Assembly: GCF_963422545.1 (NCBI RefSeq)
Contig: NZ_OY730230.1
Span: 1-64,000, forward strand
From: an uncultured Flavobacterium sp.
GTDB taxonomy: Bacteria; Bacteroidota; Bacteroidia; Flavobacteriales; Flavobacteriaceae
DNA: 64,000 nt
Direction: 5' to 3'
Both the position numbers and the translations under genes were made by a program. Below are positions 26,566 through 35,849 of this stretch, one piece after another. The notes below the pieces were generated by a model. That model worked only from the letters and a program-made list of their open reading frames with translations, searched no databases and was not told the DNA's origin. Every line of letters begins with the position of its first letter. Position 1 is the first letter of the stretch.

Positions 26566-29500
26566 TTAAAATACCGACATTGGTTTCGAAAATTTGTCAG
26601 CAAATTGCGACGGAGTTTCTCCGTATCTTTTTTGGAAACATTTACTAAAGTATTTTGGGTTGTTAAAACCAACTTTATAACTCACTTCTGAGACATTTAA
26701 TTTATTTTGTTCTAATAATTGAGCCGCACGTTTTAATCGTATTTCATGAATAAATTCGTTGGGCGTATAATTTGTCCACGCCTTAATTTTTAAGAATAAC
26801 ATTGTACGGCTTACGCCCAATTCTGAACAGAAATACGGTATATCAAATTGTTCGTTCGAGATATTATCTTCGACAATCTTAAATGCTTTTTTCAATAATT
26901 CTTCATCTAGAGAAGAAACTGTGATTTCTGACGGAATAAAACTGTCTTCGCTCGAAAACTTGAGCTTTAGTCTTTCAGTAGAATTCAAGAGGTTTTTTAC
27001 CCGAAGTTTAAATTCCATTAAATTAAAAGGTTTACTGATATAATCGTCGGCACCACTTTCTAATCCTTCAAATTTATAAACTAGCGAAGATCTCGAAGTT
27101 AACAGAATTACGGGAATATGACTAGTTTTTAGATTCTCTTTTATCTTAGAACAAAGTTCGGTTCCTACCATTTCAGGCATAATTACATCGCTGATAATTA
27201 AATTGGGAACATATTGCAGTGCTTTTTCAAAAGCTGTTTTGCCGTTATCAGCCTCAATAATGTTGTAGTCTTTTTTGAGTAAATTTTTCATAAAAGTTCT
27301 CAAAACCTTATGATCTTCAACAATCAGGATTGTTTGTTTTTCGGCATTGACCACAAGATCATCAATGTCTTCATGAACTGTGATTTCCTGCGTTTCCAGT
27401 TGAGCTGTATATTGCGCAATGTCATCGCTTATTTTGAAATCTTCTATAATTTCGCTGTCCAAAAGATGTGCTCGACCTAACGGAAGCGTTACTTTAAAAA
27501 CAACACCTTCAGTCTTTTTATTAATCACATCGATGTTTCCTTTATGGAGTTTTACAATGTTTTTGACAATAGAAAGTCCAATTCCGGTTCCTTTATTGTA
27601 ATTTTTCTGAACATTATTGTGCAGCGGAACTTCAAAAAATAAATCAAAGATTTTATCGATATGTTCCTCCGCAATTCCAACTCCCGAATCTTCTACACTA
27701 ATAAAAAGGTTTTCGTGATCGTGATTGATTTTTATGTTGATGTTTCCGCCTTTTGGTGTATATCTAAAAGCATTTGAAATCAAATTATAAAAAACACGCT
27801 CTAATTTATAGCGGTCAAAATAAACCAATATTTCCTCTTCTGATGATTCAAAAGTATAGGTATAACCGCCGTCTTTGGCATATTCGATAAAAGATAAAAA
27901 GATTTCTTTAGTGAATTTTACAATGTTTCCGTTCGCCGATTCCAGCGTAACCTGATCGTTTTCTAGTTTCCTGAAATCCATTAAACGATTGATTAAACTC
28001 AAAAGATGATTGGCGCTTCCTTCAATTACCAACAGCTTTTTGTACATTTCGTTGGTTCCGTTATAATCTGCCAAAATCTGTTGCAATGGACCTAAAATCA
28101 AAGTTAAAGGTGTTCTGAATTCATGTGAAATATTGGTAAAAAAGTCCAGTTTTGCCCTGTTGTTTTCTTCGATACGTTTGGTTTCCAGATATTCTAATTC
28201 GAGTTTTTGTTTCAGGCTTGCTTTCGATTTCATGATCCAGATTAAACCGTATAATGCCAAACCAATTAGCAATCCGTACAATAAAAAAGCCCAGATACTG
28301 CGCCATGGAGCAGGTTTTACAATAACAGTTAATGTTGTAGGAACATTGTTCCAAACGCCGTCATTGTTAGCGCCTTTTACTTCAAAAATGTATGTTCCCG
28401 GATTTTGGATTGCAAATATGGCTTCGGTATTTTTAGTCGTTGTCCAGTTGTTTTCCAGTCCTGTCAAACGATAACTGTATTGGTTATTTTTGGATCGAAT
28501 GTAATTTGGAATTGCAAAATTGATCGAGAAATTAGATTTGTCATAATCCAGCGTAATGGTTTTGGTATAACCAATGCTTTTCTCCAGAATTTTTGTGGTA
28601 TCATTGGCACGAACGGTTTGATTTTTAATTTTCAAATCTGTAATTAAAACCTGCGGAGCATATTGATTTAAGGAAATTTTCTTGGCATCAAAATAAGTAG
28701 CTCCGGAAGGGCTTCCGAAATAGAATTTATTCGAATCTAATTTTAAGGCAGCATTGTCATTAAATTCATTGCTCGCCAAACCGTCTTTTTGGTCATAAAG
28801 TACAATCGTTTTTAGTGTCGTGCTGTATTTTATAATTCCCTGATTGGTACTAATCCATAGGTTTTTTTCGGCATCTTCAAGAATAGAATGAATCGAAGTA
28901 ATAATGGTGTTTCCTACTTTAAGATTGATTTTGTTGAATTTTTTTCCATCAAAATAATGCAATCCTTTCGCTTTGGTTCCCACCCAAACTTTATTTTGAC
29001 TGTCCTTAAACAATGTCAAAATATCATCGCCAGACAAAGCCGAAGCATCAAAAAAGTAATGTTTAATGGCATATTTATTCTGCTGGAAATCCTTTAACGA
29101 AATGCAATTCAGACCGTTTTGAGTTCCAATCCAAAGTTTGTCTTTGTCTACCAAAATAATTCGAACGATGTTATTGGTCAGAAAATTAGCAGAAGCCGTA
29201 TCATTACCAATCACCTGAAAAGTCTTGGCAATAGTATTATACCGAATCAAACCTTTGCCAAAAGTCCCAATCCATAAAACTCCGTTTCCTTCTGATTTGA
29301 TTGAATAAACGCCGCTTTCCTTCAATAAATCACTTAAATCAGGTGAAATTCTATTGTCTTCAATTTTTTTAGAAATCGTATTGTAAGCTGATAATCCTTT
29401 AGAGAAAGTCCCAATCCAGAGGATATTATCTTCAGAAAGGCACATTGATTTAATATCGTTTTTGTTTGTCTGATTCGTTTTGCTGTTGATGTAACTTACC

Positions 29501-30657
29501 GTTTCAGTAGTTTCGTTAAAAATGGTAATTCCGCCGCCTTCAGTTCCAAAATAAATGTTTTGATTTTTGTCTGCAATAATAGAGCTTACCACATCAAAAC
29601 TCATCGGAATCTTTTTAGAATTCTGATTATAGTTCGAAAAATTCACATTCGAAACATCCCAAATATTAACGCCTTTGTAATAACAGCCAATCCAAACCGA
29701 ACCTTTTTTATCAATAAATATCGATTTTACTTTGTCAATTCCGTTGTTATTAGTACTGTTATTTATTTTTTGAATGCTTTTATCTTTTCCTAAAATATAG
29801 ATTCCGTCATAAGCTCCAACCCACAATGAACCTTGATTATCAAAGGCCAAAGCGCGAATATCGGTACTGATTTCTTTATAATTGGAATCGGATAAAAAAG
29901 AAACAAATTTGTTAGTCGATTTATCAAATTTTAGAAGTCCTTTGTTTTTGCTTCCAATCCATAAATTGCCCAAATTATCTTCTTTAATCGCCTGAATATT
30001 TATTAGATCAGTAGTATTTAGCGGATAATTTTTAAAAGAAAATTTATTGTTTTTTCGGCTTGTAAGTAAGCATAAACCTTTAGTGGTTCCAATCCAGATT
30101 TCGCCTTTTTTAGTTTTTATAATACTGGTAATATTATTACTTGGCAAAGTCGAATTATCGGTATCCGAATGAAAAACAGAAGTAAATAATCCTGTTTTCT
30201 TATTATAAATTGACAATCCTTTTGAAGTCCCAAACCACATTTCGCTGCCAATTTCCTTGATTGACCAAATGGCATTTCCACTTATAGTGTGGTTGGTTTT
30301 GTTATGCAGATATCTGGTGAATTTGTTAGAAACAGGATTATAGCAATTAAGTCCGTTGTAAGTTCCAACCCATAATTGCCCGAGATTATCTTCTTCAATC
30401 GATAAAATATCATTGTTGCTGATAGAAGATTTATCAGCAACATCATTCCTGAAAACAGTAAACTTGCTGCCGTCATATTTATTGAGTCCGTCGCGCGTGC
30501 CAAACCACATTTGCCCAAATTTATCCTGATGGATAGCAATAACAGAACTCTGCGAAAGCCCGTCAGTCGTAGAGATGTTTTTGAGACGATATTTATTTTG
30601 GGAAAATATATTCCCCGAAACAAACAGTAAAACCAGAAAAGCTATTTTGTATTTCAT
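26566..30657 (-). CDS. hybrid two-component system sensor/regulator (HTCS)
   Basis: A 1363-residue one-protein signalling system. After a signal peptide (to NIFSQ) come about 14 beta-propeller repeats (LWVGT, IWIGT, VWIGC units, roughly 30-700), a Y_Y_Y domain (about 710-780), one membrane helix (about 788-808), a HisKA domain with His845 (ISHEFRTPL), an HATPase domain (about 945-1065, NAFRYTP, GTGIGLS), a receiver with Asp1157 (SDVIMPEM), and an AraC-type HTH at the C-terminus (about 1265-1360). Such HTCS bind glycan fragments in the periplasm and activate the adjacent susCD operon, here at 26352 and downstream. It is followed by its own terminator. Confidence 0.95.
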   Translation of the reverse strand: MKYKIAFLVLLFVSGNIFSQNKYRLKNISTTDGLSQSSVIAIHQDKFGQMWFGTRDGLNKYDGSKFTVFRNDVADKSSISNNDILSIEEDNLGQLWVGTYNGLNCYNPVSNKFTRYLHNKTNHTISGNAIWSIKEIGSEMWFGTSKGLSIYNKKTGLFTSVFHSDTDNSTLPSNNITSIIKTKKGEIWIGTTKGLCLLTSRKNNKFSFKNYPLNTTDLINIQAIKEDNLGNLWIGSKNKGLLKFDKSTNKFVSFLSDSNYKEISTDIRALAFDNQGSLWVGAYDGIYILGKDKSIQKINNSTNNNGIDKVKSIFIDKKGSVWIGCYYKGVNIWDVSNVNFSNYNQNSKKIPMSFDVVSSIIADKNQNIYFGTEGGGITIFNETTETVSYINSKTNQTNKNDIKSMCLSEDNILWIGTFSKGLSAYNTISKKIEDNRISPDLSDLLKESGVYSIKSEGNGVLWIGTFGKGLIRYNTIAKTFQVIGNDTASANFLTNNIVRIILVDKDKLWIGTQNGLNCISLKDFQQNKYAIKHYFFDASALSGDDILTLFKDSQNKVWVGTKAKGLHYFDGKKFNKINLKVGNTIITSIHSILEDAEKNLWISTNQGIIKYSTTLKTIVLYDQKDGLASNEFNDNAALKLDSNKFYFGSPSGATYFDAKKISLNQYAPQVLITDLKIKNQTVRANDTTKILEKSIGYTKTITLDYDKSNFSINFAIPNYIRSKNNQYSYRLTGLENNWTTTKNTEAIFAIQNPGTYIFEVKGANNDGVWNNVPTTLTVIVKPAPWRSIWAFLLYGLLIGLALYGLIWIMKSKASLKQKLELEYLETKRIEENNRAKLDFFTNISHEFRTPLTLILGPLQQILADYNGTNEMYKKLLVIEGSANHLLSLINRLMDFRKLENDQVTLESANGNIVKFTKEIFLSFIEYAKDGGYTYTFESSEEEILVYFDRYKLERVFYNLISNAFRYTPKGGNINIKINHDHENLFISVEDSGVGIAEEHIDKIFDLFFEVPLHNNVQKNYNKGTGIGLSIVKNIVKLHKGNIDVINKKTEGVVFKVTLPLGRAHLLDSEIIEDFKISDDIAQYTAQLETQEITVHEDIDDLVVNAEKQTILIVEDHKVLRTFMKNLLKKDYNIIEADNGKTAFEKALQYVPNLIISDVIMPEMVGTELCSKIKENLKTSHIPVILLTSRSSLVYKFEGLESGADDYISKPFNLMEFKLRVKNLLNSTERLKLKFSSEDSFIPSEITVSSLDEELLKKAFKIVEDNISNEQFDIPYFCSELGVSRTMLFLKIKAWTNYTPNEFIHEIRLKRAAQLLEQNKLNVSEVSYKVGFNNPKYFSKCFQKRYGETPSQFADKFSKPMSVF

Positions 30658-30667
30658 GGTATTTTTT

Positions 30668-30820
30668 TTAGGTGCAAAGGTTCAGAGTTGCAAAGGTTCA
30701 AAGATTTTTTCGCCACGAATTCACGAATTTTTTATAATTATTATGTGCAATCATTCGTGAATTCGGGGCTATTTAACACATAGAAATTAATCTTTTTAAT
30801 CTGTAAAATCTGTGGCAAGA
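30668..30820. repeat. inverted repeats upstream of the HTCS gene
   Basis: The gap contains two GGTGCAAAGGTTCAGAG-like half repeats and a stem with arms CACGAATTCACGAATT and ATTCGTGAATTCGGGG (30714-30766). The CACGAATT type also occurs at 61847-61945. The downstream part has an AATCTGTAAAATCTGTG repeat fragment. Confidence 0.7.
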
Positions 30821-30825
30821 AACAT

Positions 30826-32463
30826 TTACTTCAATCGCTTTTTCAATTGATATTCATACAGCGAAGGAACTTTGTCTATCGATGTATTTAGAAACTCAAT
30901 ATAAGCGTCAGGTTCATATTTTACTTCAAATTTTGCATTTCCGTTCACTCCAATAATTCTGGCAAATGGCCCGTCTTTCATTCCGTAAAGCAAAACAGGT
31001 TTCGTACTTTTTTCAGGATTTGTTACCTCAACATTCAGATTCCAAAAAGTACTGAAAGGCGCATGTGAAGGTTTCCAGTAATCGGCGCCGCCACCGCCAA
31101 ATAAAGCATAACTATTATTACTATCCGGAGTTAAATGCACCGTAATATTATCAAATAAATTTTGATGATTGGCACCCGAATGTTGATCTAAAACCGGATC
31201 TGCAAATATTTCACAATTTTGATATACATTTTTAGTCGCAAAAGTGTTGAAACTTAGCGGATGAACGGCTTTATTATAAATCTTCAGATTCTTAACCAAA
31301 ACATTATGAACGCCGCCCAAAGTAACCGTATAATGCGCCATATGATTTCCGTCAGTCACAATATCCTGAATGGTCACGTTCGAAATTTCTTCGCCTAAAA
31401 TTCCGCTGTCAGCATTTGTTATCGTAACATCTTTAACCCAACTATTAAAAACACGCGTTAAAAATATCGCATTATTTCCAGGCTCAACATGATGCGCCAC
31501 TTTTGGAATATCGGGAAAAGTAAAACGAATATGCTCAATTCCAACTTCGTTTAAATGTTTCCATTCGACTAATTGTGCCTGATAACTTGGTTTTACTGCA
31601 ATTGTCAAAGGCGTTTTGATTGTAATTTTAGAACCCGAAATTTTAGTGATTTCAACTTGTTGTCTCACAATTGGAAGTTTTGGAAATTTCCAATGATGAG
31701 AACCCGGTTTTACATTAGTGTCTTTGTATAAATTCCTGATAATTTCGCCATTTTCGCCGTCTTTATTAAACAATTGAAGTTCTACAATATCGCCAACTTT
31801 TAAGCCTTTAATTTCTGAAACCGTTATTATATGTTCGCCCATATTTCCGGCGCTTACTTTGGCAAGAATATTTGGGGTAGGTTCATATTTATCCAAATAT
31901 GATTTTACACGTTCCCCCGGAATCTGAGTCCAGATAAATCCGCCCGACCACGCATATTGTGAGAAAGGCAAATCGATATTGTTTTCAGGTTCACGTTGTC
32001 TTTTATCAAATGTGGTTAAATATTCCCTAAGTTCAGCCAATGATTCCGGATTTTGGAGATACATCATTGGTCTGGGAAAATAAATTTCGGTTCCGTTTTC
32101 GCCAGAACCAGTGCCACGAAGTACAAAATTGCTTCTTTCGATATATACAATATAACTCAGAATTATTTTTCCTGCGGGCAATTGCAAAATCACATTTCCT
32201 TCAATTGCATTTGCAGCTTTTACAGCCTTTAATAAAGCTTTAGAATCATCTAAACCATCATTCGCTTTTACGCCAAAATCTACAGCATTTATAATCTTTC
32301 CTTCAGCTTCAGGAAGTTGGCTTTCGCCGAAATGATATCCCGCATAACTAAAATCCGGAAGATAATTAGTCACAGGTTTTTGCGTAAGAATCTTAGGCAA
32401 TTCCTGTCCAATTGCATTTATACTAATGAAAAGGCTATAGATAATAAGGGCTTGACGTTTCAT
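30826..32463 (-). CDS. exported right-handed beta-helix protein (pectate lyase superfamily fold), possible lyase
   Basis: A 545-residue protein with a signal peptide (to NAIGQ). The N-terminal region has the Pectate_lyase_3 opening (AVDFGVKANDGLDDSKALLKAV), and the middle has parallel beta-helix rungs (VKDVTITNADSG, VTIQDIVTDGNHMAH, VLVKNLKIYN). It is similar in layout to DUF4955-type proteins in PULs. Substrate and reaction are unknown. It sits between the HTCS and the uronate transporter gene, in a cluster with GH88, and is therefore a candidate for the polysaccharide lyase that GH88 requires, or for a glycosidase of GH28-like fold. No catalytic residues can be named with confidence. Confidence 0.75.
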   Translation of the reverse strand: MKRQALIIYSLFISINAIGQELPKILTQKPVTNYLPDFSYAGYHFGESQLPEAEGKIINAVDFGVKANDGLDDSKALLKAVKAANAIEGNVILQLPAGKIILSYIVYIERSNFVLRGTGSGENGTEIYFPRPMMYLQNPESLAELREYLTTFDKRQREPENNIDLPFSQYAWSGGFIWTQIPGERVKSYLDKYEPTPNILAKVSAGNMGEHIITVSEIKGLKVGDIVELQLFNKDGENGEIIRNLYKDTNVKPGSHHWKFPKLPIVRQQVEITKISGSKITIKTPLTIAVKPSYQAQLVEWKHLNEVGIEHIRFTFPDIPKVAHHVEPGNNAIFLTRVFNSWVKDVTITNADSGILGEEISNVTIQDIVTDGNHMAHYTVTLGGVHNVLVKNLKIYNKAVHPLSFNTFATKNVYQNCEIFADPVLDQHSGANHQNLFDNITVHLTPDSNNSYALFGGGGADYWKPSHAPFSTFWNLNVEVTNPEKSTKPVLLYGMKDGPFARIIGVNGNAKFEVKYEPDAYIEFLNTSIDKVPSLYEYQLKKRLK

Positions 32464-32485
32464 ATTTTAGTTTTTAGAGAATGAT

Positions 32486-32689
32486 GGGCCACGGATTTTA
32501 CGGATTAAACGGGTTGACACTGATTGTCATTGCGAGGAACGAAGCAATCACACTAACAAGAAGACACAAAGTTTGATTTAGCAAATGAGGTTGCTTCGTT
32601 CCTCGCAATGACAAGATTGCGCAAAATCTTTGTCAAAGTTTTACAAAAAAACCTGTGTCAACCAGTTTAATCCGTACAACCCGTGGGCC
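32486..32689. mobile_element. composite REPIN-like element, copy 1
   Basis: Outer arms GGGCCACGGATTTTACGG and CCGTACAACCCGTGGGCC enclose an 87-base core (32526-32612) bounded by GTCATTGCGAGGAACGAAGC and its exact inverse GCTTCGTTCCTCGCAATGAC. To the right is a TTGCGCAAAATCTTTGTCAA segment. The whole composite recurs in inverted orientation at 41805-42048, including the internal sequence. It has no coding capacity; the organisation resembles REPINs mobilised in trans by RAYT transposases. Confidence 0.8.
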
Positions 32690-32693
32690 AATA

Positions 32694-34067
32694 TTACAAA
32701 TCTGTAATCAGTCTATATTTAGGAACCAATGTTTTCATGATAGTCCAGGCGATCAAATACGCAAGAGCACAAAGTACAAACATGATCGTATATCCGGTTT
32801 CAATATGTCCTAAACCTTCATAATAATCAAATAAAGCGCCTCCTAATTTAGAAACCAGTACGCCACCAAGTCCGCCAGCCATTCCGCCAATTCCGATGAC
32901 AGAACCAATTGCTTTTTTAGGAAACATGTCTGAAACGGTTGTAAAAATATTAGCGGACCAAGCCTGATGCGCCGAAGCTCCAAGACCAATTAAAAGAACC
33001 GGAATCCAAAAACTAATATAACCTAAAGGCTGCGCAAGAAGTACAAATAGTGGGAAAATCGCAATGATAAGCATGGCTTTCATTCTAGCTTCATAAGGAT
33101 TGTGTCCTTTGTTAATAAAATACATTGGGAAATATCCGCCGTAAATACTGCCAACCATTGTCATGCTGTATAAAACGGCTAACGGAATCGTAATTTCGGT
33201 TTTTTCCATCCCAAATTGTGCTTCCAGATATTTTGGCAACCAGAATAAAAAGAACCACCAAATCCCATCCGTTAGGAATTTTCCAGTTGCAAAAGCCCAG
33301 GTTTGTCTGTAGCTTAAAAGTTTAATCCAGGAGATTTTTTCAGGACTTAAATTTTCTTCAGGAGATTCTTGAAATGCATCCCCTTCGGTGATATAATCGA
33401 GTTCTGCCTGAGACATTCTCTTTTGATTTCTTGGTTTTTCATATAAAACATACCAGAAAAACATCCATATAAAACCAATTGCCCCAATGATAATAAAAGC
33501 CATTTGCCAACCCCAATGTACCGCAATCCAGGGCACAGTTAATGGCGCCAGAATCGCCCCAACATTTGAACCTGAATTAAAGATTCCGGTTGCGAGAGAA
33601 CGCTCTTTTTTAGGAAAATATTCGGCTGTGGCTTTTATTGCTGCGGGAAAGTTTCCGGATTCTCCAAAGCCCAGAAAAGCTCTCGAAATCATGAAACCTG
33701 CAATAGAAACCGGAACGGCTCCAAGACCAACCCAAACTAATAAGTTATTAAAAGTACTTCCAATCGGGATAGCGTAAGCGTGCATAATCGCACCAATTGA
33801 CCATAAAAAAATGGCCAGAATATAACCTAATTTTGTGCCTAATTTGTCAATTAATCTTCCGGCAAATAACATCGAAAGTGCATAAACAAACTGAAAAACG
33901 GCTGTTATATTGGCGTAATCAGTATTACTCCAGTTAAATTCTTCAGATAGGCTGGGAGCCAGTAAACTCAGAACTTGTCTGTCCAGATAATTAACTGTAG
34001 TGGCAAAGAAAAGTAATCCGCAGATGGTCCAGCGGTACTTTCCGATTGGTTCGGTTTTTATAGTCAT
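32694..34067 (-). CDS. exuT: MFS hexuronate transporter, ExuT-like (ACS family)
   Basis: A 457-residue inner membrane protein with 12 hydrophobic segments and the ACS-family N-terminal signature NYLDRQVLSLLAP (about 23-35). Further marks are GRLIDKLGTKLGY between TM2 and TM3 and FLGFGESGNFPAAIKATAEYF in the middle of the N half. ExuT-like carriers bring galacturonate or glucuronate into the cytoplasm by proton symport. The following genes (UxaC, UxuA) use exactly these sugars. The symbol is by similarity; the precise uronate or unsaturated product transported is not determined. Confidence 0.85.
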   Translation of the reverse strand: MTIKTEPIGKYRWTICGLLFFATTVNYLDRQVLSLLAPSLSEEFNWSNTDYANITAVFQFVYALSMLFAGRLIDKLGTKLGYILAIFLWSIGAIMHAYAIPIGSTFNNLLVWVGLGAVPVSIAGFMISRAFLGFGESGNFPAAIKATAEYFPKKERSLATGIFNSGSNVGAILAPLTVPWIAVHWGWQMAFIIIGAIGFIWMFFWYVLYEKPRNQKRMSQAELDYITEGDAFQESPEENLSPEKISWIKLLSYRQTWAFATGKFLTDGIWWFFLFWLPKYLEAQFGMEKTEITIPLAVLYSMTMVGSIYGGYFPMYFINKGHNPYEARMKAMLIIAIFPLFVLLAQPLGYISFWIPVLLIGLGASAHQAWSANIFTTVSDMFPKKAIGSVIGIGGMAGGLGGVLVSKLGGALFDYYEGLGHIETGYTIMFVLCALAYLIAWTIMKTLVPKYRLITDL

Positions 34068-34188
34068 GATAGTTAGTTAAGAGCATTTTATTTTTAAATT
34101 GTAAAAGTTTGGGGTGGTTATAAAAAAGCTGTTTTCGAGCTCTTTTCCTCAAACGGTAATTTTTGTTTTTATAAATTATATTAGCCAC

Positions 34189-34206
34189 TCCCGATAGCTA
34201 TCGGGA
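34189..34206. repeat. perfect 18-base palindrome
   Basis: TCCCGATAGCTATCGGGA, in the gap between uxaC and the transporter gene. Self-complementary, with T- and A-rich flanks; may serve as a small terminator or a protein site. Confidence 0.6.
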
Positions 34207-34249
34207 TAAAAAATAAAAATCTGCAAAATCTGTGAGAGAAAAAATATTT

Positions 34250-35662
34250 TTAATCTTTAAAACTAAAATAGCGTTCAGCATTATTGCTGCATATATTTTT
34301 AACCAATTCACCAATCAAATTAATGTCATTTGGCAATTGACCATTTTCGACTTCATTTCCTAAAATATTACATAAAATGCGACGGAAATATTCATGACGC
34401 GGAAATGACAAGAAACTTCTCGAATCCGTAACCATACCCACAAATCGGCTTAATAATCCGAAATTGGATAAGACATTTAATTGTTTTTCCATTCCGTCTT
34501 TTTGATCTAAAAACCACCACGCAGCACCGTATTGCATTTTCCCGGGAATCAAATCATCATTAAAATTCGCCGCCATAGAAGCAAAAACTTCATTATCACG
34601 CGGATTCAAATTATAGACAATAGTTTTGGTCAATCCGTTTGCAGAATTTAATTTATCAAAGAAACCGCTCATATTATTGGCCATATTCAAATCTCCAATC
34701 GAATCAAATCCCTGATCAGGACCTAATAATTGCATCATTTTGCTGTTATTGTTCCTGATGGCACCTACATGAAATTGTTGCGCCCATGATTTTTTATGAT
34801 TCATCAAAGCAATCTCAAATAATACTGCCGATTTGTATTTTTCGATTTCAATAACACTTAATTCCGAAACATTTAATCCCTTCTTAAAAATGGTTTCAAT
34901 TTCAGATTCGGTATACGTTGACGCATAAAATTTTATATGTCCGTGATCAGAAATTCGGCAGCCCATTTCGTGAAAAAAGTCATGTCTGAGTCCGATTGCT
35001 TTTATAAATTGAGAATATTCTTTTATAGAAAAACCAACAACATTTTCCAGTTTTTGAACCCATGTTACAAAGGCTTGTCCTTTCTCGATTTCGGTTGCTT
35101 TATCTGGTCTGAAAGATGGTAAAACCGAAATTTCGAATTGATCGTCACGAAGTTTTTGATGGTATTGTAAATCATCCGTAGGATCATCAGTCGTTCCTAC
35201 AACTTTTACATTCATTCTTCTAAGTAGATTTTTGACACTGAATTCAGGCTTTTTCAATAATTCATTACAAGTGTCATAAACTTCCTGAGCAGTATCTTTA
35301 TTCAATAATAAATCAATGCCAAAATAACGTTTCAATTCCAGATGCGACCAGTGGTATAAAGGGTTTCTTAAAGTATGAGGCAGCGTTTCTGCCCATTTTT
35401 GAAACTTCTCAAAATCAGAAGCATCTCCCGTAATATATTTTTCAGAAATTCCATTGGCGCGCATCGCTCTCCATTTATAATGATCGCCTTCAATCCAGAT
35501 TTGAGTAATAGTCGTAAACTGACGATCTTCGGCAATATCTTTTGGAGACAAATGACAATGATAATCTATGATAGGTTGTGCTTTGGCAAAATCATGATAC
35601 AGGGAAACAGCTGTTTTATTATACAGTAAAAAATCCTCGGTAATAAATTGTTTTTCAGACAT
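34250..35662 (-). CDS. uxaC: glucuronate/galacturonate isomerase UxaC
   Basis: A 470-residue cytoplasmic enzyme of the amidohydrolase-fold uronate isomerase family. It converts D-glucuronate to D-fructuronate and D-galacturonate to D-tagaturonate. The metal-site motif is IIDYHCHLSP (His35, His37), followed by the family blocks HYKWRAMRANG, LYHWSHLELKRYFGI and FARMV-type text near the C-terminus (RFVGMVTDSRSFLSFPRHEYFRR). The length matches the family. It lies between uxuA and the transporter, all on the - strand. Confidence 0.95.
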   Translation of the reverse strand: MSEKQFITEDFLLYNKTAVSLYHDFAKAQPIIDYHCHLSPKDIAEDRQFTTITQIWIEGDHYKWRAMRANGISEKYITGDASDFEKFQKWAETLPHTLRNPLYHWSHLELKRYFGIDLLLNKDTAQEVYDTCNELLKKPEFSVKNLLRRMNVKVVGTTDDPTDDLQYHQKLRDDQFEISVLPSFRPDKATEIEKGQAFVTWVQKLENVVGFSIKEYSQFIKAIGLRHDFFHEMGCRISDHGHIKFYASTYTESEIETIFKKGLNVSELSVIEIEKYKSAVLFEIALMNHKKSWAQQFHVGAIRNNNSKMMQLLGPDQGFDSIGDLNMANNMSGFFDKLNSANGLTKTIVYNLNPRDNEVFASMAANFNDDLIPGKMQYGAAWWFLDQKDGMEKQLNVLSNFGLLSRFVGMVTDSRSFLSFPRHEYFRRILCNILGNEVENGQLPNDINLIGELVKNICSNNAERYFSFKD

Positions 35663-35699
35663 AAAGTATTTTTATAAACGCATTGGCGCAATTAATTTT

Positions 35700-35841
35700 A
35701 ACAAATAGAAACATAGTTTTTTTAGCTTAAAAAGGCATTTCACTTGCATCAAATCACATATGCTATGTGTGAGAAACCTGTTTCTTTCTATTCTCTTTTT
35801 GTTAATTTCTACACATAAAATCTATGTTTCTATGTGTTAAA
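35700..35841. repeat. CTATGTTTCTATGT inverted repeat, copy 1
   Basis: Left arm ACAAATAGAAACATAG and right arm CTATGTTTCTATGTGT, with a smaller ATATGCTATGTGTGAGAAAC segment between. It fills the uxuA-uxaC gap. Related stems are at 38230-38272 and 39441-39577, so this family is concentrated inside the uronate operon. Confidence 0.75.
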
Positions 35842-35849
35842 ATATTTTT

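Noticed and set aside
32526..32612. REPIN-like core as a simple terminator
   Set aside because: The same core with the same internal and outer sequence occurs again in inverted orientation at 41911-41996, so it is a dispersed element, though it might also terminate.
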